A stretch of DNA of 64,000 nucleotides, from assembly GCA_037974335.1 (NCBI GenBank), contig CM075760.1:7313432-7377431 (forward strand), given 5' to 3'. This stretch comes from Prionace glauca. Taxonomy: Eukaryota > Chordata > Chondrichthyes > Carcharhiniformes > Carcharhinidae. Positions 10,937-21,604 of this stretch are shown here, piece by piece (within the stretch, counting starts at the first letter, position 1; each line of letters opens with the position of its first letter). The position numbers and the translations under genes were made by a program. The notes under the pieces are model-generated. The model had not been told where the DNA came from. It was given only the letters and a program-made list of their open reading frames with translations, and ran no database searches.

Positions 10937-11075
10937 CAGGGACACCAACAATAGCCAGGGTGGGATAGTAACCTGCTTGAATAATGTGAAGTATAAAGTA
11001 GATCCGCAGTGCTAAGGACAGCCAATCACTATATTCAGAAAGATATAACAGTGCCTGGGATAAACCCCTGTCCAT
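10937..11075 (-). CDS. GPR139-like receptor, exon 1 (unusual N-terminus)
   Basis: Exon 1 of the minus-strand receptor. From the ATG at 11075 it reads MDRGLSQALLYLSEYSDWLS and ends QAGYYPTLAIVGVP plus one base before GTAAGT. The YYPxLAxxGVP end is the family hallmark and pairs in phase with exon 2 at 1237. Its 46 codons are twice the 23 of the other two receptors here. The open frame continues upstream through two in-frame ATG-started 14-residue repeats, so translation could begin up to 42 codons earlier; I take the ATG nearest the conserved part as the conservative start. Confidence 0.75.
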
Positions 11076-11077
11076 TA

Positions 11078-11270
11078 GTGGGACATTCCAATCTTTTGTT
11101 CTCAGATTCTGATTCACTGTTGTAACATTCCGTTCTATGGTTCTGAGATTCTGATCCATTGTTGTAACATTCCAATCCATTGTTCTCAGATTCTGATCCA
11201 TTATTGGAAGCTTCCAATCTCTTGTTCTCAGATTCTGATACACTGTTCCAGTCTCTTGTTCTCAGACTCC
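11078..11270 (-). repeat. 42-bp tandem repeat at receptor exon 1
   Basis: On the plus strand, units begin GTTCTCAGATTCTGAT and end with a CATTCCAATC-like block. Three units of 42 bp (11098-11223) are followed by a shortened one (about 34 bp) and a partial unit. In the receptor frame on the minus strand they encode 14-residue repeats of the form MDQNLRTMDWNVTT, each with an N-V-T glycosylation sequon or a variant. The shortened unit shifts frame, so the repeat stays open in a second frame too. Confidence 0.75.
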
Positions 11271-11639
11271 GATCGTACTTCCCCCTCTTTCTGGAACTGT
11301 TGGTTCTTGTCAGTACCAGAGTTGATCCTGCTGCTAACATTATGGGGTATCACTCTGAAAGGAGGCCCTTATTAATGAAAAAGGGAAACCCTCCAGTGGC
11401 ACATTTGGGATCCATGGAGACTGACATTAATTACAGTCACAGAACAAACAAGTTCAGTTAACACATTTCAATCCAAAACATTTTATATCACAATCAAGTC
11501 AAAGAGTTCTTCACTGGTGTGGGATATATGATGGTCACTGAGGGCAGAAATAGTGGAAATAGTGGGTTTGCTGACGATAATCTTTCAATACTCCTTGGAT
11601 ATGGGATTGCTGGCAGAGGATATGAGGTTGTTAATTTTC
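11271..11639. other. no gene seen upstream of receptor exon 1
   Basis: Unique-looking sequence. A TATA-like string on the minus strand near 11485 is too far from the likely start to be called. Confidence 0.3.
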
Positions 11640-12745
11640 CAGCTGAATTATAAAAAGGAGAATGGGATAATCCCTGAAAACACTGGGCAGTCAGTCAGGA
11701 GGACGGGAACCTATGTAAGCAATCCGAGAAGGAGGGAGAAAGGTCAAAATGTGGGGAGAATGATCCAACTATGTCAATAATCAGGAACAAGGTTAAGAGG
11801 AAGGAGAACTCAGGAGATGTTATTAATGGAAGTGTTAGAATTCAAAAAGAAACTATAAAAACTAGTATAAAGCCACTTTATCTGAATGCTCGTAGCATTC
11901 GAAACAAGGTAAGTGAGTTGACAGCACAAATCATTGCGAACAAGTATGATTTGGTGGCCATTACAGAGGCGTGGTTGCAGGATGGTCACAACTGGGAGTT
12001 AAATATCCCGGGGATTCAGGCTGTTCAAAGGGACCGACAGAAAGGTAAATGAGGTGCTGTACCTGAATTTTAACAATGACATCAGGGCAGTAGTGAGAAA
12101 TAACATAGGTTTCATGGAGAAAAGATTGAATCCATTTGAGTGGAGATTAGAAATAGTGAAGAGTCATTGCTAGGCGTAGTCTATACGCTGCCAAATAATG
12201 ACATCATAGTGGGGCGAGTATTAAACGAAGAAATAACTGATGCATGTAAAAATGGTACAGCACTTATCATGGGGGACTTTAATCTACATATCAATTGGTC
12301 AAACCAGGTCAGTCAAGGCAGCCACGAGGAGGTGTTCATAGAATGGATCTGCAATAGCTTCCTTGAACAGTATTCAATGGAACCTACAAGGGAGCAAGCT
12401 ATCCTAGATCTGGTCCTGTAAATGAGATGGAACAATTAATAATCTTGCACTTAGGGATCCTTCTGGAAGAAGTGATCTCATTACGGTTGAATTTAAAATA
12501 CAGATGAAGCACGAGAAGGTTAAATCCAAAACCACTATTTTTTTGCTCAAACAAGGAGACGACAAAGGGAAGAGGGAGGAATTGGTGAAGGTAGACTGGG
12601 AACAAAAACTTTATAGTGGGACAATTGAGGAACAGTGGAGGACTTTCAAAGCGATCTTTCACACTGCTCAGCAAAAGTATATACCAGTGATAAGGAACGA
12701 CTGTAGAAAAAGAGATAATCAGCCATTGATATCTAAGAAATAGAT
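11640..12745 (+). mobile_element. CR1-like LINE ORF2 endonuclease region
   Basis: The frame opens with LYLNARSIRNKVSELTAQI and YDLVAITEAWLQDGHNW, the AP-endonuclease start of this LINE class, and continues with LIMGDFNLHINWSNQV (catalytic GDFN) and QYSMEPTREQAILDLVL. It then decays into the linker (EEQWRTFKAIFHTAQ). At least three frame breaks. 5' and 3' truncated. Confidence 0.75.
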
Positions 12746-12842
12746 CATTATGTTTAAGTCAGAGATAGATGGATTTCTGCTTGGGAAACGGACCAAAGAT
12801 TATGGGATCGGGGTACGAAATTGGGGTCGAGAAATCCCACAG

Positions 12843-13345
12843 GAGCGGCATTATGGCAGAATGATTACCCCTGCTGCCCCACAGCGGTTCGATTTCAGCC
12901 TCGGGTGACTGTGTGGAGTCTGCACGTTCTCCCCGTGTCTGTGTGGGTCTCCTCCGGATGTTCCTGTTTCCTCCCACAGTCCAACGATACGCGGGTTAGA
13001 TTGAATGCCCTTGACAAATTGACCCTAGTGTCAGGGGGATGGCATGGTAAATGTGTGGCGTTACAGTAATGGGCCTGTGTGGGATTGAATCATAGAATAC
13101 AATCCCTACAGTGCAGGAGGAGGACATTTGACCCATCGAGCCTACACCGACAACAATCCCACCCAGGCCCTGTGCTGTCCCCGCAACCCCACACTTTTAC
13201 CTTCTAATCCCCCTGACATTAAGGCGCAATTTACCGTGGCTAATCAACCCAATCAATATCCTTGGAGTGTTCGGTTCAGAATTGTGGCCGGTTCAGACTA
13301 GATGGGCCGGATGGCCTCCTTGTGCACTTAGGGATTCTCTGATTC
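12843..13345 (+). mobile_element. SINE with an inverted SINE fragment inside
   Basis: Plus-strand SINE body at 12843-13090 (head GGCAGAATGATTACCCCTGC, then CTCCTCCGGATGTTCCTG). At about 13090 the orientation flips to an antisense tail (AATCCCTACAGTGCAGGAGG) up to about 13270, and then the outer SINE tail resumes (GATGGGCCGGATGGCCTCCT, ATTCTCTGATTCTG). Confidence 0.65.
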
Positions 13346-13440
13346 TGCGGGATTTTAAACATATCGGCCATGATTGAATGGTGGAATAGGCACGTTGGGC
13401 CGAATGGCTTAATTCTGCTGCTATCTCTTATGGCCTTGTC
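13346..13440 (+). mobile_element. LINE family B tail relic
   Basis: Short 3' end: CGGCCATGATTGAATGGTGG, GGGCCGAATGGCTTAATTCT and a degenerate TCTTATGGCC end. Confidence 0.45.
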
Positions 13441-13697
13441 AGTGAAGCTGATTCTTCCCTCTCACCACACACTGTACCCACTCAGTCACTGAGTCTCAGA
13501 TATGTAATAGTGAAGGTCAAAGAGCTTCAGCTGATCACTGAAACTCATTGAAACCTTATCTCAATCTATGACGGGTAGATTGCAAATTGTTGATTGGAGG
13601 GAACTTTGAGATCAGAGAGTGACTGTAAAATCAGATTCTGTTCCGGCAGTGCTTGGGGTTTTAAAGGTTAGTCACAGCCCCGGGCTCTGCAGCCGCC

Positions 13698-13743
13698 ATG
13701 GAGTTCCTCACTGTCTGCATTGTGTTCGGGCTGTTTCTTATCA
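13698..13743 (+). CDS. TCR-like V gene 1, leader exon
   Basis: A signal-peptide exon reading MEFLTVCIVFGLFLI plus one base, with a GCCGCCATGG start context and donor GTAAGG at 13744. Its 46 nt (15 codons + 1, phase 1) matches the leader exons of several V genes here. It joins the V exon at 13959. Confidence 0.8.
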
Positions 13744-13958
13744 GTAAGGATGACTCCAATCTGGTTAAATGTTATCGCGATCTGAACCTTTAGCTCTGCT
13801 TCTCCCCAGTGGTGGTTCTTGACCCTGCTGTGTATTTCCACCGTCCTTTGTTTTTAGTTCATAACTCCAGTTATGTCGCGGTGAATATAAAGTGTTAATA
13901 TTATTTCAGCACCACGTCCAACACTTACATTTTTTTCTTCTTCTTGAACACGTTACAG

Positions 13959-14265
13959 ATCCGAGTGGTGGAGATTTTGTTTCTCAGCCGCAGTCTTTAG
14001 TGGGGAGAGAAGGTGAAACGGTGACTGTCCGATGTACCTACAGCACTACAGCAAGCGACTATGTCTTATATTGGTACAGACAGCAGCCACGGAAGGATTT
14101 GCAGTTCATTATATGGAAAAGATCCTGGGATACACAAGAAGAGAGAGGGGAAGGTTTTGGACCCAATTTCTCTGCTGATCTCCAGGCCTCGGCTAAATTA
14201 ACTACTTTAACCATCTCGAGCCTGCAGCTGACTGACTCTGGCCGCTATTACTGCGCTTTCAGACT
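13959..14265 (+). CDS. TCR-like V gene 1, V exon (intact)
   Basis: Immunoglobulin-superfamily variable domain of TCR type. It enters in phase 1 after TTACAG and reads PSGGDFVSQPQSLVGREGET, with first cysteine in VTVRCTY, core tryptophan in YVLYWYRQQP, and LTDSGRYYCAFR at the end carrying the second cysteine. The LTDSG-YYCA ending favours TRA/TRD-type V. No stop. It is followed at once by a perfect CACAGTG heptamer, 23 bp spacer and nonamer, so it should be rearrangeable. A downstream flank resembles that of the V gene at 63 kb. Confidence 0.85.
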
Positions 14266-14304
14266 CACAGTGATAGAAATCAGTCTCAGCCCCGTACAAA
14301 AACT
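14266..14304 (+). promoter_or_regulatory. recombination signal, 23-bp spacer (V gene 1)
   Basis: Heptamer CACAGTG 14266-14272, spacer 14273-14295 (23 bp), nonamer ACAAAAACT 14296-14304. Canonical V-side signal for RAG cleavage. Confidence 0.9.
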
Positions 14305-14604
14305 GCTTTACAGCTAATATTGGGTGCTCCAGTCTGTTGCGGTTTGTGTGGAGAATCGCAGAAAGTAACAGTCAGATTGAGCAGCGGCGCTGTTAGCCGC
14401 TCAGACACAACCCAGAGGAAACCACATTAACCTCAGATCAAACTGTCACCCAATTCAATCCAGGATCGGCTGAGACAACACACAGCAGGGCTTTTATGAT
14501 GCTATGAATTTGAAAGGGTGGATACTGAGATACCATTGTCCCTGATCTGGGAATCTGAAGCACAGGGGACACAATCTCAGGATAAGGCGCTGATGATTTA
14601 GGAC

Positions 14605-14770
14605 TGTGATGAGGAGAAATTGCTTCACTCGAAGGCTGGTGAATCTTCGGAATTCTCTATCCCAGAGGGTGTTGATGTTCCATCATTGAACACATTTCAG
14701 TTTGGGTTCGACAGATTTATGCTCTATCCGGGAATGAATGGAAGCAAGGATATGGAATTGGAACAAATTC
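14605..14770 (+). mobile_element. LINE C-terminal relic
   Basis: GCTTCACTCGAAGGCTGGTG, ATCTTCGGAATTCTCTATCC and TTCGACAGATTTATGCTC match the end of LINE ORF2 (FTxRxVxNLWNSLP region). Very short and decayed. 14305-14604 and 14771-15004 hold nothing else recognised. Confidence 0.4.
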
Positions 14771-15004
14771 TCAGCCTCAAGTTCGTGTTTCAATTGCATT
14801 TTTTTTAAAGTTTATTGGTGTAATGGAACATATATTGTTAAATTTGATATGTTTGAAATCAATAGTCATTAAATAATGTTGGTAATACCAGATAACAGTC
14901 CAGCTGGTAACAATTGAGAGTTTTTTTTATTGGCACCCACGGACCCATTGCCAACTGGCCACTGTTTACCCGTGAATGCTGACGGTGAGAAAATAGTGAA
15001 ATCC

Positions 15005-15078
15005 CGTCTCTGGGTGGTCTTGAACCACCAATCTGTCGGTTAACAGCCGAACGTGCTGACCCATTGCGCCACAGCGAC
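15005..15078 (-). pseudogene. tRNA-Asn(GTT) pseudogene
   Basis: The minus strand folds like tRNA-Asn: GTCGCTGTGGCGCAATGGGT, anticodon arm CGGCTGTTAACCGAC with anticodon GTT, T-arm GGTGGTTCAAGACCACC, and acceptor end CAGAGAC. One mismatch each in the acceptor, D and anticodon stems suggests a decayed copy rather than an active gene. Confidence 0.65.
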
Positions 15079-15524
15079 TAAGACAGTAGCTGCTAAATGC
15101 ATTCTAACTTAGTATGTCACTGACCATAATTCTATTTCTGTAAAACCTATTCCAGAACTGCAGCATGACCGCACTGTTTACAATTCCACACTGGTCTCTT
15201 TATTTCCGTTGATCCCGCAGCACTGCTGCAGTGTGTTGGTTATTCCCTTTCTCCTATGGAGGTAAAATGAATCTATCTGTCATCACAGGGAGGAATTCAA
15301 CGGGAGGCAAGGGAACTGACCACCATTTTTATCATGGGATTGAAACATTCAGGCGCATAAATCCGGCCCGTTACAGGAAAGTCCAGTAGATCCGCACTGA
15401 GACTCGATTCCCTCATCTGTCTGAATGGTTTTTCCTGTTTCTTACTGATGAAAAACGATTTAAAAAATCGTCTGTGAAATGTGCGCCATTTCCCCTAGTT
15501 CATTTACAGTATCACTAGTATCTG

Positions 15525-16000
15525 TCTTTTTCAGCACACACTGCTATCAGATATTTCAGATGGTGATTAACCACATTAGTCTGCACCTATAAACCCATTA
15601 AATTCTGTTGTCGACTGAACTAGATGGCAATATGTTCTCGGCGTCAAAAGCGAACTTTCCTGTCAGCGCGTCAAAAAATGCGTTTCTTATTTCACCGAGC
15701 GCATTTGAGGGTGAAATCAGTGAAATGATAACATGTCTTTAACATCGCGGTTCGGATAATGTTGAGCAACAAACTGAAATCAAGCAATTTTCCCTTATTC
15801 GGCATGAGAAAGCTTAATGAAATTCCTCGTCACTGTGAATATTTTTTCAGCCATTTCTCTGTTATGAAGGCAAATCTTTTTTAAAAAGTTACAACATCAA
15901 ATGTGACTGTCTCTTTCAGCACACGCTAGTATTAGACGTGTTTCAGATGGTGATTAACTAAGTTACCTCCGTCTATAAACTCATTACTGTTGAAAGAAGG
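15525..16000 (+). repeat. direct repeat of about 78 bp, two copies
   Basis: 15525-15602 and 15912-15988 share TCAGCACAC, TTTCAGATGGTGATTAAC and CTATAAAC-CATTA in the same order and spacing. The 310 bp between them is unique-looking. 15079-15524 holds no gene I can support. Confidence 0.4.
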
Positions 16001-16036
16001 AGCTACATTATCTGCACCGTTGCAAAATAGGGATAT

Positions 16037-16915
16037 AATTGTACAAAGAACAAAGAAAATTACAGCACAGGAACAGGCCCTTCGGCCCTCCCGCTCTGCA
16101 CCGGCCATGTTGCCCGACTGAAGTAAACCTTTCCAGGGACCATATCCCTCTATTCCCACCCTGTTCACGTAATTGTCAAGACGCCCCTGAGAACTCACTA
16201 TCGTATCCGCTTTCACCACAACCCTCCCCCCCGCCCCCCCAACAGCAACTACCACTCTCTGTGTAAAAAACGTGCCTCGTACATCTCCTTTAATAATTGC
16301 CCCTCGCTCCTGAAACCCTCGTAATTGACTCCTCCGTTCTGGGATAGAAAGCTTCCGACATCCATTCTGTCCACGCCTCTCATAATGTTGTAGGCTTCAG
16401 GTCGCCCCTCAAACCCTGTCTTCCAATCAGAACAAGCCAAGTTTATCCAACATCTCCTCGCAGCTAATGCACTCCATACCAGGCCACATCCTAGTAAATC
16501 TTTTCTGTACCGTCTCCAAAGCCTCTACATCCTTCCAGTCGTGTGACCATCAGAATTGAACACTAGATTCGAAGTGTGGCTCAACTAAGGTTCTACAAAG
16601 CTGCAACATGACTTGCCAATATTGAAATTCAAAGCCCCGGTAGATGAAGGCAAGCATGCCATATGCCTTCATGACTACATTCTCCACCTGCGTTGCCACT
16701 TTCAGTGACCTGTGTACGTCTACACACAGGCTCCTCTGTCTATCAATACTCTTAAGGGTTCTGCTATTTACTGTATATTTCCTATCTATATTAGACATTC
16801 CAAAATGCATTATCTCGTATTTGCCCCTCATTGTTCCCTCAATATTCAGCACTTCTGATTTTAATGAATTAATTTTGAGGCCCAAGTCAGAGCAAATAAT
16901 TATCCCCAGGAAATA
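16037..16915 (-). mobile_element. CR1-like LINE ORF2 C-terminus and 3' UTR, antisense
   Basis: The minus strand reads KYEIMHFGMSNIDRKYTV, LKVATQVENVVMKAYGM and MLQLCRTLVEPHFE, then a decayed C-terminus and a 3' UTR reaching the TTTGTTCTTTGT tail at 16037. Frameshifts present. Confidence 0.7.
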
Positions 16916-16939
16916 CCAGATTCAGTTAAGATTGGGCAA

Positions 16940-17145
16940 GAAAATAAGCATGGCCAATCAACCTAACCCACACATCTTTAGACTATGGGAGGAAAGCGAA
17001 GCACCTGGAGGAAACCCACGCAGACACTAGGAGAATGTGCAGACTCCACAAAGACAGTGACCTGAGCCAGGAATCGAACCCAGGTCCCTAAAGCTGTGAA
17101 GCAGCAGTGCTAACCACTGTGGTGCTGTGGTGTCGTGCCGCCCCC
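16940..17145 (-). mobile_element. SINE fragment, antisense
   Basis: Complement of the SINE body and tRNA head: ATGGGAGGAAAGCGAAGCAC, GAATCGAACCCAGGTCCCT, CTAACCACTGTGGTGCTGTG. Tail missing. Confidence 0.7.
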
Positions 17146-17409
17146 TAACCTAATGCTTCAGACACGAGGGTTCATTCACATTTTCATGACTCAATCATCT
17201 GAATTAATTTTCATTACTTTTTTAGAGAAGTCAATGCGATTCTACAATGGACTTTAAATTTCAAAGATAACCAGGTCCGCTACTTCCATGGAATCGATCT
17301 TCCCTTTCATCTGAGCATAAAATACAAGTCTGACGGCAGCTGCACTAAACCCCAATAAAGTTTAAAACATCCAAACAAGTTAATGATGTCCCTGGAGGCT
17401 GACATCGCG

Positions 17410-17416
17410 TATAAAT
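17410..17416 (+). promoter_or_regulatory. TATA-like box of receptor 2
   Basis: TATAAAT starts 57 bp before the exon 1 ATG; the third receptor has the same string 59 bp before its ATG. Confidence 0.4.
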
Positions 17417-17466
17417 CTGACAAGTAGTGACTGGAATAAACAACGTGTTGAGAGATTCTGTTAGCA

Positions 17467-17536
17467 ATGCACGGAACACCACAAGGATTGCAGTATGCCG
17501 TTTATTATCCTGTCCTTGCCTCTATCGGAGTTCCAG
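17467..17536 (+). CDS. GPR139-like receptor 2, exon 1
   Basis: 23 codons plus one base: MHGTPQGLQYAVYYPVLASI then GVP, donor GTTAAG at 17537. The MHG start and YYPVLASIGVP end are typical of this receptor family. Phase 1, joined to exon 2 at 19779. The same length as exon 1 of the third receptor. Confidence 0.85.
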
Positions 17537-19198
17537 GTTAAGTATTATGGCGTTATTTTGGGGAATGTGTTGATGTATTGATTGCTCTTCTAAACGATGT
17601 GTCTCTTTCATTATATTTTCCAATCTTCCTCTGCAGTTTTCTTCAAAGTGAATGTCTGGTTGTGTTCTGTCATTAAACTGCTATTTTGTGTGACTTATCA
17701 GACTGTTTACACAGTGTAATTGTAGTTCTGTTGTGTTAGATACGTTGTAAGCATGTTTGAACATTAACTGTGTTATCACAGTGTGACTTATTTTCCCCAG
17801 TGTCTTAGTGGGTGAATTACCGTAAGGATGACAGGCAGTATATGCAGTTAGCCTACTTATTTATTCAATCTACTAGCACAATTACCTTGGCTAGAATAGT
17901 ACATTGTCATTAAGGTACATGCATTTATATTATGTTAGTGCTGATGATACTGCCATGTAATCGCTACATTATCATGCCAGTTTACATTAAATGTCAATAT
18001 GTTACTCACATCCAAGCTCCAGGGAAATAACCAAACTATGATTTCGTTGTGAAAGTACATCCATTCTGATTTGAAAACATGTTTTTGACAAATCGTTGCA
18101 CGTGAAAACGAAGTAATTTTAACTTACTGTGTTGTTAATGCTGCCCTGTGTGAATTATCGGAAGCTTACCCTCGTCATGTGAGTTAATTGTCACACTGTT
18201 CGCACAATATGAAAGTGTGTTAGATAGTTACGTGACAGCATTTTCCACAGATAATTAATTGTGTACTGATTATTGAACCATTAAATTATGCCAAAAGAAT
18301 ATCATGAATTTATTTATTGAAATGATGTTGCTGGCATTGTTGTCTACATTAGAATATTACAATGCTTTACTGCTCCTTAATGAAAATATTTATTGTCACT
18401 GCAGAGGTAAATGATCGTCCTGTTAATTGTAATCTGTGCCCCCGTACTGTAGATTCTCCAACCATTGTAAACGCCTGTCAGTTTCTTTCCTGTCAATGTC
18501 CTTCACAAAACTGAATATTTTAATGAGATTAAACCCTATTCATCCGAACTCCGGAAAATATCGACAAAATGTAGTCAGCTACTCATCCTAGACGATACTC
18601 TCATAAAAGGAACAAGCATAGCCACCCTTAACTGTTCTGCCACAAATTTCAGTATTTCCCCCTTTAAATTGGCGATATAATGCAAAGATACAGTTATGGT
18701 CACGCCAAATTCTGCACAACGGTTGAAAGACATCTTTAATCCATTTGCTGCACAAAGTTTACGAGAAAGACCAATTTTACATTGTTACATTGCTGTTTTA
18801 TTAAACGCTACCAATCCTCAGACTTTCCACATTTTTTTTACAGCATTCGAAGCCCCTTCTTATGACACTATGTATTCCTTTAGTTAAATAGCAAGATTGG
18901 GTGAATATTTCTCGCTGAGTTTTTGATTTTCAATAGCATTCATTCTTGTTGATTTTCTTGCTTGTTTCTTGCTTGTTTCCATCTGTTATTTCTGGCACTA
19001 TGCTTTAATCTAATTAGCCAACACAAATTATCCAGTTTTTCACATGATAACAATGTTATAGGCTTCATTTAGGTTGATTTATTTTCTGACTAATTCAACC
19101 ACATGGCTTCTGCAGGAGAAGCATTTACTATGATGCTACGAATCAGTCCTGCCACATTACACAATATCAGATGCCTGCATCGTTAAGTCGTTTCCACA
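17537..19198 (+). other. intron of receptor 2, unique-looking part
   Basis: AT-rich sequence without a recognisable gene or repeat; a short open frame at 18696-18887 has no domain signature. Confidence 0.4.
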
Positions 19199-19610
19199 AC
19201 ATAGAAATATAGAAAAGTAACATAGAAAGAGAAGCAGGAGTAGACCAATTTACCTGGCGAGCCTGCTCCACTATTCATTCTGATTGTGGCTGATCATCAG
19301 AATCGACATTGTCGTCCCACCTTCTTGTTCTATCCCCAGATCCCTTTAGAAACACGAGCTATACATTTCTTCCTGAACTCACACAATGTTTTGGCCTCTA
19401 CTGCTTACTATTGTAGTGCTTGCCACACATTCAACGTTCTCCTGTGAAGAACTTTCTCCTCACCTCAGTTCTTAACCTCACAGCCCTAGTTCTGGACTCC
19501 CCTACCATGGAGAATATTCTATCTGAACCCACCCTGTCTAATTCTGTTTGAAATTTGTAAGTCTCATCAGATCCCCTTCCTCTCGTCTCAACTTCAATGA
19601 AGTCAATCTT
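19199..19610 (-). mobile_element. antisense CR1-like LINE 3' fragment in receptor intron
   Basis: Starts with the tail complement (ACATAGAAATATAGAAAAGT) and reads CAATGTTTTGGCCTCTACTG and CTAGTTCTGGACTCCCCTAC as in the copy at 1495. It ends at CAACTTCAATGAAGTCAATC; nearly the same string opens the LINE sequence at 20756, on the other side of exon 2. Confidence 0.6.
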
Positions 19611-19735
19611 AGCTCTGATGAAGTGTCACCTGGACTCGAAACATTGGCTCTATTCTTTCCCCGCAGATACTGTCAGTCGTCTTTTCGTTACAGATTCCAG
19701 CAGCCCGCACTATTTTGCTTTTGGCTTTCAGCATT
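19611..19735 (+). mobile_element. terminal half of the inverted-repeat element
   Basis: AGCTCTGATGAAGTGTCACC, CTCGAAACATTGGCTCTATT and the terminal CAGATTCCAGCAGCCCGCAC. It ends only about 44 bp before receptor exon 2, so it lies beside or within the branch-point region. Confidence 0.55.
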
Positions 19736-19778
19736 TCTGTTTAGTCTTGCTCAATCTCTATGTCGTTCTTTATTACAG

Positions 19779-20689
19779 CTAACTTAGTAGTGATTGTGAT
19801 CTTGTCAAGAGGAAGATGTGGTCTGTCCAGCTGTATCACTTGCTATCTTGTTTCCATGGCGGCGACTGATCTACTGCTCCTTGTGAGCTTTGTGATATTG
19901 AACAGGATTGCTGGTATCTATTTCCCATTCAGTTTTCTGTCCATCACGCCAGCGTGCAGTTTTCGTTGTGTCCTCAATTATGCTGCAATAGACAGTTCCG
20001 CCTGGTTAACCGTGGCTTTCACCTTTGATCGATTTATAGCCATTTGTTGTCAGAAGCTGAAAATCAAATACTGCACTGTGAAGACATCTGCACGGGTCAT
20101 AACAATCGTGTCCATACTGAGCTGTTTCAAAAATTCTTTCTTATATTTTATATATGAACCTTTCGTCATAATTAACAACGTACCCTGGTTCTGCGGCATA
20201 AAATCAACTTTTTATACCGCACCTGAATGGATTGCATTTGACTGGATTCAGAGTATTTTAACCCCTTATCTCCCATTCATTCTAATTTTACTACTCAATG
20301 CTCTGATTGTAAGACACATTATAGCGGCCAGTAGGGCTCGTAAGAGACTACGGACTGGAAACAATGGAGAGAAACAAAGTGACCCAGAGCTGGAAAACAG
20401 GCGAAAATCTATTGTTTTACTCTTTGCCATTTCAGGGAGTTTCATCATCTTATATTTCATATTCTTTATCACCATCCTTTACGTCCGAATAGCGAAGGTG
20501 ACTTATTTCTCAGGTGCTAATGTCAGCCAGTCTACATTTGTCCTAGAGGAATACGGATATATGCTTCAGCTCTTGAGTTGCTGCATCAACCCTTTCATTT
20601 ACGCAGGGCCCCAGAGCAAGTTCAGAGAGGAATTAAAGAACGGAGTGAAATATCCACTGTTTTTAATTGTTAAATTATATAAGAGATGA
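19779..20689 (+). CDS. GPR139-like receptor 2, exon 2
   Basis: The exon starts after TATTACAG with phase-1 entry; with exon 1 it encodes 326 residues. TM1 reads ANLVVIVILSRG, TM2 LVSMAATDLLLLVSF, TM3 ends FTFDRFIAICC (DRF variant of DRY), with cysteines in TPAC (TM3 start) and VPWFCG (ECL2). Loop 3 carries ASRARKRLRTG and ENRRKS. TM7 reads LLSCCINPFIYAG, closest of the three to NPxxY, followed by a helix-8-like QSKFREELKN. Open and apparently functional. Membrane chemoreceptor or neuropeptide-type receptor; ligand not inferable. Confidence 0.87.
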
Positions 20690-20751
20690 AAAGACTAAAA
20701 TCAAACATGATTTTAACATTCTAGTCCACCTGACCTGATTTGTGTCTCAGT

Positions 20752-21063
20752 TCAACTTCAGTAAGTTCAATGAAGTCAATCCTAATTCATTTAATCTCTC
20801 GTCATGTGACAAATATGTCATCCAGGAATCAGCCTGGTGGAACTCCTTTTCCATAACCAGGATATCCTTGGTCTGATAAGGACACCAAAACTGCACGTAA
20901 TATTCTGGTTGCCACGTAAAATTTCAGGGAAACACCCAATCCCTTCAATGAAGTCCTTTCGCAATGAAGACCATCATACCATTTGTTCTCTTGACTGCCT
21001 GCTGATACTCTTTGTTCTTAGCTCTGATGAAGGGTCACCTGGACTCGAAACGTTGGCTCTATT
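20752..21063 (-). mobile_element. antisense LINE fragment plus inverted-repeat element piece
   Basis: 20752-21010 continues the same antisense LINE region as 19199-19610 (GGAATCAGCCTGGTGGAACT, GACACCAAAACTGCACGTAA). 21017-21063 repeats the AGCTCTGATGAAGGGTCACC segment seen at 19611. So the same two repeats lie on both sides of exon 2. Confidence 0.55.
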
Positions 21064-21181
21064 CTGGGTGCTCCGGTTTCCTTCCACACCCCAAAGATGT
21101 CTCTTAGGCTGTGTATGTGTGTGTATGTGTGTATGATTGTGTGCTTGTGTATGTGTGTGTGTGATTGTGTGCTTGTGTATC

Positions 21182-21212
<31 letters not shown>

Positions 21213-21214
21213 TT
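21064..21214 (+). repeat. SINE scrap then (TG)n microsatellite
   Basis: 21064-21105 is a SINE body scrap (GGGTGCTCCGGTTTCCTTCC). 21108-21214 is an imperfect TG repeat with TATG and GATTG interruptions, ending in a pure TG run. Confidence 0.75.
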
Positions 21215-21604
21215 TGGGAGAAAGTCCTCATGCGTTAGGCAGCGTCCTGTCAGTTTAATTGTATAAAGTTTAGCACTCTGGCCATTGAATCCGAGTTGGA
21301 ACTTCAGAGGAGAGACTGTTCACATCATCCCACCTCTTGGTTACATTGGGACAGATGAGTGAGTGAGTGCCACTTGTAGGTGGACCCTCTGCCCGCTGTG
21401 GCTTATCTGCCCCTAACAGCTTTGCATTCTTGTGCAATCGTTCGCTGGGGATGATGCAATGACACCAGGAAAGTCATTCACTGCATCGTCTGCAATGTGA
21501 TTTTGGTGATATTTGCTGAGATTTCCTCAGTATTTAAAATTCCACTTTCCTGAATTTTAAATACAATGTCCTTCAGCAGACCAATTGGCGGTTTTAGCAA
21601 AACA

